Below are positions 1 to 8,142 of a stretch of 51,746 bases of DNA, in pieces. Made by a program: the position numbers and the translations under genes. Source of the DNA: CALAZP01 sp041164265 (GTDB taxonomy: Bacteria > Bacteroidota > Bacteroidia > Chitinophagales > Saprospiraceae); contig JBEAPR010000042.1 in assembly GCA_041164265.1 (NCBI GenBank), positions 1 through 51,746 on the forward strand, given 5' to 3'. The notes under the pieces were generated by a model, which did no database searches, had not been told where the DNA came from, and saw nothing but the letters and a program-made list of their open reading frames with translations. How positions within the stretch are numbered: the first letter of the stretch is position 1; each line of letters begins with the position of its first letter.

Positions 1-168
1 CCGTTCAAACTCAGTAAAAAAATCAGCATCAGGAAAATACTGATCTAAAACACCGACTGAATCACGAGGGTCATAGGCTGCGATTAGTTGGCCTCCAATG
101 TCTTTTATAGCTTTCAGATGCTTGGGAGCAACGTAGCCAGCGGCACCGATAAGTCCAAATCGCCTCAC
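1..168 (-). CDS. Gfo/Idh/MocA family sugar oxidoreductase, N-terminal fragment (WbpB/WlbA-like)
   Basis: The gene starts at a GTG (168-166) with an in-frame TAA directly before it, so no earlier start is possible. It runs off the left edge of the window after 56 codons. The visible N-terminus reads RRFGLIGAAGYVAPKHLKAI, a Rossmann NAD-binding loop (GxxGxxx), followed by the strand IAAYDPRDSVG and a PDADFF motif. That combination is typical of the WbpB/WlbA/BplA branch of the Gfo/Idh/MocA family, which oxidises UDP-GlcNAc-derived uronic acids for surface polysaccharide. The exact substrate is inference from this short stretch. Only the cofactor-binding part is visible, so the catalytic residues cannot be checked. 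It is followed by a 77-base AT-rich spacer before the end of gltD, and may belong to a polysaccharide cluster to the left. Confidence 0.8.
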   Translation of the reverse strand, partial: MRRFGLIGAAGYVAPKHLKAIKDIGGQLIAAYDPRDSVGVLDQYFPDADFFTEFER

Positions 169-245
169 TTATCTGAATATATAATTTCCAGTAATGTATT
201 CTCAAATAAACGCATTTTGTTAAATTAATTATGACTTTTTAACAA

Positions 246-1664
246 TTACTTCCCCAAAAACTCCTCCACCTCCTTGGCCGCCTCCCGCCCCTCAGCAATA
301 GCCCATACCACCAAACTCTGCCCTCTGCGCATATCGCCTGCAGCAAACACCCCATCTACACTGGTCCGGTAGCCCTTACTCTTCACATTGCCCCGCTCAT
401 CCAACTCCACCCCAACCTGCTCAATCATCCCTTCATGCTGAGGATGCACAAATCCAATAGCCAATAACGCCAACTCACAAGGAATCTCCCGAATACTACC
501 TTCCTTCTCCACCAATCGCATTTTACCAGTTTCCAAATCCTTTGCCCAGTCTATATCTACCACTTCAATACCCTTAAGCTTCCCATTGGCATCTCCGATA
601 AAACGCTTAGTCAAAACCGCCCAATTGCGATCACATCCCTCCTGATGACTGCTGCTTTCCCGCAACATCAACGGCCAATTAGGCCAAGATAAAGGATCTC
701 GATCCTGAGGTGGCTTACCCATAACCTCCAATTGAACCACACTGGCAGCACCATGCCGATTGCTCGTACCCACACAGTCCGAACCCGTATCTCCTCCTCC
801 TATAACTACCACGTTTTTGCCGAAGGCACTAATCAAATCCACCTCATCACCAGCAACTCGCCGATTGTTCCGCTCCAAAAAATCCATAGCAAAATAAACC
901 CCCTCCAGCTCCCTGCCAGGTATATCCAAATTACGCGGAATGGTCGAACCCCCACACATCAAAACCGCATCATACTCACCACGCAATTCCTCAAAAGCCA
1001 AATCTTTACCTACCTCAATCCCACACTTGAACACTATCCCTTCTTCCTCCATAATCCCTACCCTACGATCTACCACCCATTTTTCTAACTTAAAATCAGG
1101 GATACCATATCTTAACAATCCCCCAATCCTGTCTTTCCGCTCAAATACCGTAACCCAATGGCCCGCCCTATTTAATTGATCGGCAGCAGCCAACCCAGCG
1201 GGACCACTGCCAATTACCGCTACCTTGCGACCAGTTCGGATAGCAGCACTGACCGGCCTGGCTTTATAAAGACCTTTTTCATAAGCGACCTCAGCTATCG
1301 TTTTTTCAATATGCTCTATAGCGACCGGTGGTTGATTGATCCCTAACACACAAGCCGCCTCACAAGGAGCAGGGCAAATTCGCCCGGTAAACTCAGGAAA
1401 ATTATTGGTTGAAGACAAGACCTCAAATGCCGTATCCCAGTCTTCCTTATAAACCGCATCATTGAACTCTGGAATGATGTTCCCTAACGGACACCCACTA
1501 TGACAAAAAGGTACGCCGCAATCCATACACCTGGATGCCTGATCTAATGTTTTTTCCTCCGGAAAAGGCTCATATATCTCTTTATAATCTCCAATACGCT
1601 CTTGAGGAGGCCGAGCTATCGGTAATTCTCTCGTATGTTTTAAAAATCCTCTGGGATCTCCCAT
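246..1664 (-). CDS. gltD: Glutamate synthase (NADPH) small subunit
   Basis: This 472-residue protein is the electron-input subunit of NADPH-dependent glutamate synthase: it takes electrons from NADPH on FAD and passes them through iron-sulfur clusters to GltB. The N-terminal Cys motifs are complete (C46, C49, C54, C58 and C97, C101, C105), as expected for the two [4Fe-4S] clusters. An FAD-binding GSGPAGLAAA loop lies near residue 152, a second Rossmann loop VVIGGGDTGSDC near 288, and the C-terminal FAD motif is GVFAAGDMRRGQSLVVWAI. Length is normal for the family. It lies 62 bases downstream of gltB on the same strand, so the two are very probably one transcript. Nothing is missing or broken. 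Confidence 0.97.
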   Translation of the reverse strand: MGDPRGFLKHTRELPIARPPQERIGDYKEIYEPFPEEKTLDQASRCMDCGVPFCHSGCPLGNIIPEFNDAVYKEDWDTAFEVLSSTNNFPEFTGRICPAPCEAACVLGINQPPVAIEHIEKTIAEVAYEKGLYKARPVSAAIRTGRKVAVIGSGPAGLAAADQLNRAGHWVTVFERKDRIGGLLRYGIPDFKLEKWVVDRRVGIMEEEGIVFKCGIEVGKDLAFEELRGEYDAVLMCGGSTIPRNLDIPGRELEGVYFAMDFLERNNRRVAGDEVDLISAFGKNVVVIGGGDTGSDCVGTSNRHGAASVVQLEVMGKPPQDRDPLSWPNWPLMLRESSSHQEGCDRNWAVLTKRFIGDANGKLKGIEVVDIDWAKDLETGKMRLVEKEGSIREIPCELALLAIGFVHPQHEGMIEQVGVELDERGNVKSKGYRTSVDGVFAAGDMRRGQSLVVWAIAEGREAAKEVEEFLGK

Positions 1665-1726
1665 TTTCTTTCAATTTTTACTTTTCAACAATACTTATCT
1701 CCACCCTGCCAACCCCTTCATCCCTC

Positions 1727-4700
1727 TTAATCCATTACTTCAGCCACCTTGACATTCATCGCAGGCGCCATATTTTTCGCCTCCAAAACAGCTTTGTAAT
1801 CCACCGGCATCACCTTCACTAATTCCCGTTTACGCTGCTCCCAATTATTCAATAAATCCAATGCTACCTTACTACTAGTATAACTAAAATGATTCCGCAC
1901 CATAATTCTCACTCGCTCATAGTCCCCTTCCGATAACTCCTCCAATTCAATCATTTCTTTATTAACCCTGTCGGGAAAAGTGCCCTCCGAATCTAATATG
2001 TAGGCGATTCCTCCACTCATTCCCGCTGCGAAATTTTTTCCAGTAGTACCTAAAACCACCACCAATCCCCCAGTCATATATTCACAACCGTGGTCTCCAA
2101 TCCCCTCCACCACTGCATTAACGCCCGAGTTGCGAACCGCAAAACGCTCACCTGCCATCCCTTTAATATAGGCCTCTCCTGAAGTTGCCCCATAAAAAGC
2201 TACATTTCCAATGATAATATTCTCTTCAGGCGCAAAAGTCGCCGTTCGATCCGGTACCACAATCAACCTACCTCCCGATAGGCCTTTACCAAAATAATCA
2301 TTAGCCTCACCTTCCAATTTAAATTGAATACCCCTTGCACCAAATGCCCCGAAGCTCTGTCCTGCCGATCCTCTAAATCGATATTTTATCAACCCGTCAG
2401 GCAATCCCTCTCCCTTATATCTGGAAGAAATTTCATAGGACAACATAGTACCTGTTGCTCGATCTGTATTTTTAATCGCAAAAGTAGTTTGAACAGATTG
2501 CTGAAACTCTAACGCCGGCCTAGCATGCTGAATTAAGCGACGATCCAAAACCGTATTGATGCCGTGGTCCTGCTCTACCCGCTTATATTGCCCCACATTA
2601 TCTTCTACCGGCTCTTTATATAGAATAGGACTTAAATCCAAATGCCGGTATTTCCAATAAGCAATGTCCTTTTTAACCTTTAGGAGTTCAGTCTGACCCA
2701 CCATTTCATTGATGGTACGGAATCCGAGTTCCGCCATAATTTGCCTCAAATCCTCCGCTAAAAAGCGGAAAAAATTAACCACATGCTCTGGCTTTCCGGT
2801 AAAACGCTTCCTTAGTTCTGGGTCCTGAGTAGCAATGCCGACAGGACAGGTATTGACGTGGCACTTGCGCATCATAATACAACCTTCTACTATCAAAGCC
2901 GCAGTAGCTACCCCCCATTCTTCAGCCCCCAGTAAGGTAGCAATAGCGAGATCCCGACCAGTACGTATTTGCCCATCAGTTTGCAAACGCACCCGATCTC
3001 TTAATTTATTTTTCAATAAAGTCTGGTGGCTCTCCGCCAGGCCTAACTCCCAAGGCAATCCAGCGTGTTGTATACTGGTCAAAGGGGAAGCACCCGTTCC
3101 ACCATCGTGACCACTGATCAAAATAGCGTCAGCATGGGCTTTAGCCACCCCTGAGGCAATAATTCCAACTCCTGCCTTAGAAACCAATTTGACATTGATA
3201 CGCGCCTGAGGATTGGCATTTTTTAAATCAAAAATCAACTGTGCCAAATCCTCAATGGAATAAATATCATGGTGCGGTGGTGGACTAATCAAACCAACAC
3301 CAGGGGTAGAATGCCGAACTCGACCGATCCAATCATCCACCTTATGCCCCGGCAACTGCCCCCCCTCCCCAGGTTTCGCCCCCTGAGCCATCTTAATCTG
3401 AATCTCATCCGCATTCGCCAGATAATAACTCGTTACCCCAAACCGCCCGGAGGCCACTTGCTTGGTCGCTGACCGCTCCCAATCCCCATTGGGCTTTACA
3501 TCAAACCTAACCTCATCTTCTCCCCCTTCTCCACTATTACTCTTCGCCCCAATTCGATTCATCGCTATCGCCAATGTGGCATGGGCTTCATGGCTAATGC
3601 TACCAAACGACATCGCCCCAGTAACAAACCGCTTTAAAATATCCTCCACAGGTTCCACCTCCTCAATAGGAATAGGTATCCCCTTCCTAAAGGTCAATAA
3701 CCCCCTCAATGTCAACGCCTGCTCGTTCTGCTCATCAATAATTTGAGCATACTTCTGATACGCCTCCCAGTCATTTTTTCGCGAAGCCAATTGCAAATAA
3801 TGAATACTCTTGGGATTCAAAGTATGAGCCTCCCCATCCCGCTTCCACTGATACACCCCACCCGACCTCAAATCTTTCTGTAACAAGCCCGTCTCACCAA
3901 AAGCCATCTGATGACGTACCAAAATCTCCCGAGCAATCCCATCTAATCCCAAACCCTCAATTCGACTCACCGTACCCGTGAAACAACGATCGACTACCTC
4001 CTTATTCAATCCCAATATCTCAAATATCTGAGCCCCCTGATAAGATTGTAAAGTCGAAATGCCAATCTTTGACATAATCTTTAACAACCCCTTACCCACC
4101 GCATAATTGTATTTCTTAAACACACTATCCAATGGTACTCCCTGCATAAATCCATCCCGCTCATATAATTGCGCTAAAGTATCGTAAACCAAATATGGAT
4201 TCACCGCACTCGCTCCATAACCTATTAAAGTAGCTACATGATGGGTTTCCCTAATATCCCCTGATTCCACCATAATAGAGGTCTTACTCCTCAACCCCGT
4301 CCGAATCAAATGATGGTGAACCGCCCCCACCGCTAATAAAGAAGGAATAACGGCCTCCCCCTTCTCAGCTTTACGATCAGAAATAATCAATATGTTGTGT
4401 CCCTCCCTTGTCAACGCCTCCGCCTCACTACATATCCGGTCAATCGCCGCACTCATCCGCCCAATTTGACCATCCGATACAAATAAAGTATTAATGACTT
4501 TGGACTTAAAACGCGGATGGTCAATAAACCTGATTTTACTAAATTCTTCATTGGTAAGCACAGGCGAATCCAAATGAATGAAAGAAGCATTGTCCTCATT
4601 AGGCTCCAAAATATTACCCCCACCACCTAACATCGCATATAACGACATCACCGATCGCTCCCTTATCGGATCAATCGGAGGATTAGTCACCTGCGCAAAT

Positions 4701-6259
4701 AATTGTTTGAAGTAATTCGCCAAATGCTGACTGTGATGACTCAATACCGCTAACGGTATATCCGTGCCCATCGACCCAATCGGATCATTTCCACCAGATA
4801 CCATCGGCTTGATAATCACCTTTAAGTCTTCTCTACTGTATCCAAATAAAATTTGTTTCTTAAACAAATCCGCCGTTAACGATTTATTGGGGTTGTCATA
4901 GACCGGCAAATCCTTCAAATAAACCCGCTTAGCAGCCAACCAATCCCCATAAGGCAATCGGTTGCAAATCTCCTTTTTTAGTTCTTCATCCCCTATGACC
5001 CGATGCTCCTCTAAATCAGCCAATAACATCTTACCGGGCTGCAACCTGCCCTTCATCACTATCTTCTCCGGATCAATAGGCAAAGCCCCCGCTTCTGAAG
5101 CCACCACTAAGGTGTTGTCGTTCGTCAAACAATACCTGGAAGGTCTTAATCCGTTTCTATCTAATGTCGCCCCCACTACAATCCCATCCGTAAATACAAT
5201 CGAAGCCGGACCATCCCATGGTTCCATTATGGTCTTGTGAAACTCGTAAAAAGATTTCTTGTACTCCGCCATCGCCTCATCATGCTGCCAAGCCTCAGGA
5301 ATCATCATCATCAATGCATGTGGCAATGAAACACCCCCTTGAACCAAAAATTCTAAAACATTATCGAAATTTCCCGAATCAGAAAGATTCTGCCCACATA
5401 TCGGCTTGAGTTTCTCCAACTCATCTTCGGTGTAAACAGTAGACTCCAACATGGGTTCCTTTGACTTGAACCAATTGACATTGCCCGTAATCGTATTGAT
5501 CTCTCCATTGTGAGCAATAAATCTAAATGGCTGAGCCAACTTCCACTTGGGAACCGTATTGGTTGAAAAACGACTGTGAACCAAAGCAATAGCGGACTCA
5601 CAATCTTCATCCAATAAATCTGGAAAATAACCCTTTACCTGCCAAGTAGTCAATTGACCCTTATACACCACCGTCTTGTAACTAAAAGAGGGGATATAGA
5701 AACTTTCCTTGATGTGGGGATAAGTAATGTGGATATTGTGAGTGGCATATTTTCTCAAAACATATAAGCGCCGCTCTAAAGTTTCCCGATCTAATACCTC
5801 CTTGGGCTTGACAAAAACATGCTCCATATAAGGCTCAACAGATAAGGCAGAAGGTCCTATTTCTTCATTATCAGTAGGAACTTTGCGATATCCCAATACC
5901 TCGAAGCCCATCTCGTCGATATAGTCATTCAATAAAAACCGACACTGCCTCCTCAAAATTTTGTTGGTTGGGAAAAATACGACCCCTACCCCATACTCTC
6001 CAAAATCAGGTAAGTCAAAACCCACTTCCCTACTTTTCCTCGCAAAAAAGCGATGAGGAACTTGAATCAATATCCCAGCACCATCTCCTGTATTGGCTTC
6101 ACATCCGCACGCTCCCCTATGTTCCATATTTTCCAACATAGTCAGCGCATCAATCACCAATTGATGAGATTTGACACCGTCTAATTGAGCCACTAATCCT
6201 GTACCACAGGAGTCTTTTTCCAGGGAAGGGACGTAGAGCCCTTTATTCTTTTTGACCAT
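1727..6259 (-). CDS. gltB: Glutamate synthase large subunit
   Basis: This 1510-residue protein makes two glutamates from glutamine and 2-oxoglutarate, the main nitrogen-assimilation step together with glutamine synthetase. A short propeptide of 17 residues precedes the catalytic Cys18 (KDSCGTGLVAQ) of the class II (Ntn-type) glutaminase domain, which runs to about residue 430. A central domain follows, then the FMN-binding synthase domain (about 820-1190) with GEGGEDE and HDGGTGASPLTS motifs. The [3Fe-4S] ligands sit near residues 1126-1137 in the spacing C-x5-C-x4-C (CIMMRKCHVNTC). The C-terminal beta-helix repeats include GLSGGRLIV and GMSGGIAYIL. Length matches bacterial GltB. It is the first gene of a gltB-gltD pair. 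The Rieske gene upstream is on the same strand but 156 bases away. Confidence 0.97.
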   Translation of the reverse strand: MVKKNKGLYVPSLEKDSCGTGLVAQLDGVKSHQLVIDALTMLENMEHRGACGCEANTGDGAGILIQVPHRFFARKSREVGFDLPDFGEYGVGVVFFPTNKILRRQCRFLLNDYIDEMGFEVLGYRKVPTDNEEIGPSALSVEPYMEHVFVKPKEVLDRETLERRLYVLRKYATHNIHITYPHIKESFYIPSFSYKTVVYKGQLTTWQVKGYFPDLLDEDCESAIALVHSRFSTNTVPKWKLAQPFRFIAHNGEINTITGNVNWFKSKEPMLESTVYTEDELEKLKPICGQNLSDSGNFDNVLEFLVQGGVSLPHALMMMIPEAWQHDEAMAEYKKSFYEFHKTIMEPWDGPASIVFTDGIVVGATLDRNGLRPSRYCLTNDNTLVVASEAGALPIDPEKIVMKGRLQPGKMLLADLEEHRVIGDEELKKEICNRLPYGDWLAAKRVYLKDLPVYDNPNKSLTADLFKKQILFGYSREDLKVIIKPMVSGGNDPIGSMGTDIPLAVLSHHSQHLANYFKQLFAQVTNPPIDPIRERSVMSLYAMLGGGGNILEPNEDNASFIHLDSPVLTNEEFSKIRFIDHPRFKSKVINTLFVSDGQIGRMSAAIDRICSEAEALTREGHNILIISDRKAEKGEAVIPSLLAVGAVHHHLIRTGLRSKTSIMVESGDIRETHHVATLIGYGASAVNPYLVYDTLAQLYERDGFMQGVPLDSVFKKYNYAVGKGLLKIMSKIGISTLQSYQGAQIFEILGLNKEVVDRCFTGTVSRIEGLGLDGIAREILVRHQMAFGETGLLQKDLRSGGVYQWKRDGEAHTLNPKSIHYLQLASRKNDWEAYQKYAQIIDEQNEQALTLRGLLTFRKGIPIPIEEVEPVEDILKRFVTGAMSFGSISHEAHATLAIAMNRIGAKSNSGEGGEDEVRFDVKPNGDWERSATKQVASGRFGVTSYYLANADEIQIKMAQGAKPGEGGQLPGHKVDDWIGRVRHSTPGVGLISPPPHHDIYSIEDLAQLIFDLKNANPQARINVKLVSKAGVGIIASGVAKAHADAILISGHDGGTGASPLTSIQHAGLPWELGLAESHQTLLKNKLRDRVRLQTDGQIRTGRDLAIATLLGAEEWGVATAALIVEGCIMMRKCHVNTCPVGIATQDPELRKRFTGKPEHVVNFFRFLAEDLRQIMAELGFRTINEMVGQTELLKVKKDIAYWKYRHLDLSPILYKEPVEDNVGQYKRVEQDHGINTVLDRRLIQHARPALEFQQSVQTTFAIKNTDRATGTMLSYEISSRYKGEGLPDGLIKYRFRGSAGQSFGAFGARGIQFKLEGEANDYFGKGLSGGRLIVVPDRTATFAPEENIIIGNVAFYGATSGEAYIKGMAGERFAVRNSGVNAVVEGIGDHGCEYMTGGLVVVLGTTGKNFAAGMSGGIAYILDSEGTFPDRVNKEMIELEELSEGDYERVRIMVRNHFSYTSSKVALDLLNNWEQRKRELVKVMPVDYKAVLEAKNMAPAMNVKVAEVMD

Positions 6260-6287
6260 CTATACCAATATTCTGTAGCTAGTGAAT

Positions 6288-6295
6288 TAAAGGTA
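6288..6295 (-). promoter_or_regulatory. Possible -7 box for gltBD (near match)
   Basis: On the minus strand the octamer is TACCTTTA, one base off the Bacteroidota -7 consensus TAnnTTTG. It lies 28 bases before the gltB start. No clean TTTG -33 box is seen at the usual spacing. The same octamer is found before the GG-leader peptide gene (48893-48900). Confidence 0.25.
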
Positions 6296-6334
6296 ATCTG
6301 GTAATATTTGGTAAAGTCGAGCTTTGCAAAATAA

Positions 6335-6369
6335 GAAAAAAATCAGCTTGAAATGAAATGAAATTTCAA
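6335..6369 (-). terminator. Weak intrinsic terminator after the Rieske gene
   Basis: A 7-bp AT-rich inverted repeat (6348-6354 with 6363-6369, 8-base loop) is followed on the minus strand by GCTGA and a run of seven T. The stem is weak, so termination may be partial and some read-through into gltBD is possible. Confidence 0.35.
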
Positions 6370-6415
6370 TTTTCCGATTTTCAAAAGCCAGTGAAATAGA
6401 AACTGCCTATCCCCT

Positions 6416-6913
6416 TTAAATGGATACGGTCAATACCCCATTGGCAAGGGTAGTATTGAAAACTGTCAAGGGTTGAACCGCAGGCCCTTGCAATACTTCT
6501 CCAGCAGTAGAAAATTTGGAATCGTGGCAGGTACAAGTGAATACTTCATTGCTGTATTCCCAAGATGAAGCACATCCCTGATGCGTACATACAGAGGTAA
6601 GTGCAGCATAAGTTCCACCCACATTGACTACCAGTAGGTCGGCATCCTGTATTAGTATCCATCCTCCTGCAGAACCTAAAGCATCTACCAAATCCAATTG
6701 TATAGCCACAGCATTATCCGTTACAGTTATGGCCTCCACATCAGGCTCTTCCATATTCTCGTCTTCATCTGGCATATCAGGCTCTGCAACGTCCTTAGTA
6801 CACGCTGTAAAAAAACTAAGACCAAAGGCACTCATCGCAGCCATAGCTCCCGACTGCTTTAAAAAAGCCCTGCGCTCTTCCGTAAGATTTCCAGATTTAA
6901 AACGAGTTTTCAT
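6416..6913 (-). CDS. Rieske [2Fe-2S] domain lipoprotein, Tat-type signal
   Basis: This 165-residue protein has an N-terminal RR motif (ERRAFLKQSG) followed by a hydrophobic stretch and a lipobox ending FFTAC (Cys38). It therefore looks exported folded by the Tat route and then lipidated. An acidic linker (about residues 40-60) leads to a Rieske domain with the cluster motifs CTHQGC and CTCHDSKF, giving the two Cys and two His ligands. There is no membrane anchor and no cytochrome b partner gene nearby, so it is not an obvious bc1 subunit. Small Tat-lipoprotein Rieske proteins of this type are found in Bacteroidota, and their electron partner is generally unknown. It lies upstream of gltB on the same strand, but a functional link is not shown. 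Confidence 0.88.
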   Translation of the reverse strand: MKTRFKSGNLTEERRAFLKQSGAMAAMSAFGLSFFTACTKDVAEPDMPDEDENMEEPDVEAITVTDNAVAIQLDLVDALGSAGGWILIQDADLLVVNVGGTYAALTSVCTHQGCASSWEYSNEVFTCTCHDSKFSTAGEVLQGPAVQPLTVFNTTLANGVLTVSI

Positions 6914-7089
6914 ATCAATAGGATTTTATTTTCATAGCCATAACCCCAGATACCCCACTTTGTTTGCCGAAATCAACCATTTGTCGATTTTTTTAAACAA
7001 ACCCCTGCCAATCACCTAATTACTAAACATATTTCACCAACTTAGCCATTCGGCAATTTTTGTCCAAACCTCAAAATTCAAATTAAACA

Positions 7090-8139
7090 ATGAGATTCAA
7101 CCCCATTTTTGGGCTTTCGCTATTACTCGCTGTAACAGCTTGCGGAGGCAGAAAACCAACCCCCTCCGAAGCAGCTCCCACGCAAAATACCTCTGCCACC
7201 GCCCTTGGAGTAGAAGGCTATACGGTAGTACCTAATTATCTGGAATATACTATTGAAGCTACGGGAAACTTAATCGCTTATGAGGCGGTTCAAATACGAC
7301 CTGAACGACCCGGAAAAGTAGTAGAACTGTCCTTCGAAGAAGCTTCTTTCGTCCCCCAAAATAAAATAATCGCTCGTATAGACGATCAAGAATTAAAGGC
7401 CCAAAAAAAGAGATTGGAAATTAATCTGGATCTGGCTAAAAAGGAAGTAGCTAGAGGCCATGAATTACTCTCTATACAAGGAATTAGCGAAGAAGAAGTA
7501 GATCGACTGATCAACCGTGTAGAAGACCTTCAAGCTGAAATCAATATCCTCAATATTCAAATTGAAAAATCCTTGGTCAAAGCCCCCTTCTCCGGTCTGA
7601 TTGGCTTGCGCCAAATCAGCCAAGGGGCTTTCGTAACCTCCAATGATGTCATCGCAGAATTGAGACAAATCAATCCTATCAAATTAGAATTTGATGTTCC
7701 AGAAAAGTTTCTAAATCAAGTCAAGGAAGGTCAGGTTTTGAGTTTCACGACCGTAGGTTCTGAACAAAACTACTCCGCAGAAGTCTATGCCATCTCAACC
7801 GAAATAGCCTCCGGAACTCGTACTTTCAAAGTCCGAGCGCGTTCAAAAAACCCCGATAGCGCTCTTAAACCCGGACAATTTGCCAAAGTAACCCTAGTAA
7901 CAGGGACCAACGATCAAGCTATTATCGTTCCTACAGATGCCGTAATTCCTATATTGAATGGCAAACAAGTTTTCGTAGCTAAAGATGGAAAAGCAGTAGC
8001 TACCCCTGTGGAAACTGGAGATCGGGTGAATGATGGAATAGAAATCACAGCAGGTCTTAACTTAGGAGATACTGTTATTCTCACAGGGCTTCTCACCTTG
8101 GTGGACGGGATGCCTGTTAATGTTCGCAATAATCAATAA
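7090..8139 (+). CDS. RND efflux system periplasmic adaptor (membrane fusion protein)
   Basis: This 349-residue protein is the adaptor that joins the inner-membrane RND pump to the TolC-type channel. The N-terminus is a lipoprotein signal with lipobox VTAC (Cys18). A barrel-sandwich/lipoyl half begins at about residue 65, a coiled-coil hairpin spans roughly 105-155, and the second lipoyl half follows (KAPFSGLIGLRQISQGAFV). The beta-barrel and membrane-proximal regions come after it (SGTRTFKVRARS, LKPGQFAKVTL, VPTDAVIPILNGKQVFV). It is first in a three-gene operon and only three bases separate its stop from the pump gene. The substrate cannot be told from the sequence. No regulator gene is adjacent. 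Confidence 0.94.
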   Translation: MRFNPIFGLSLLLAVTACGGRKPTPSEAAPTQNTSATALGVEGYTVVPNYLEYTIEATGNLIAYEAVQIRPERPGKVVELSFEEASFVPQNKIIARIDDQELKAQKKRLEINLDLAKKEVARGHELLSIQGISEEEVDRLINRVEDLQAEINILNIQIEKSLVKAPFSGLIGLRQISQGAFVTSNDVIAELRQINPIKLEFDVPEKFLNQVKEGQVLSFTTVGSEQNYSAEVYAISTEIASGTRTFKVRARSKNPDSALKPGQFAKVTLVTGTNDQAIIVPTDAVIPILNGKQVFVAKDGKAVATPVETGDRVNDGIEITAGLNLGDTVILTGLLTLVDGMPVNVRNNQ

Positions 8140-8142
8140 GCC

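Noticed and set aside
732..1179. Plus-strand open frames of 118 and 79 codons inside gltD
   Set aside because: They are antisense to a complete, well conserved gltD. Their compositions are low-complexity and no start signal or family motif is seen.
246..6259. C-rich plus strand of the gltBD region as a sign of horizontal transfer
   Set aside because: The bias reflects G-rich codons in two conserved core genes on the minus strand; no mobile element, repeat or integrase is nearby.
6624..7019. Plus-strand open frame of 131 codons over the Rieske gene
   Set aside because: It is antisense to a protein with intact Rieske motifs. Its Ser/Ile-rich product has no recognisable domain.
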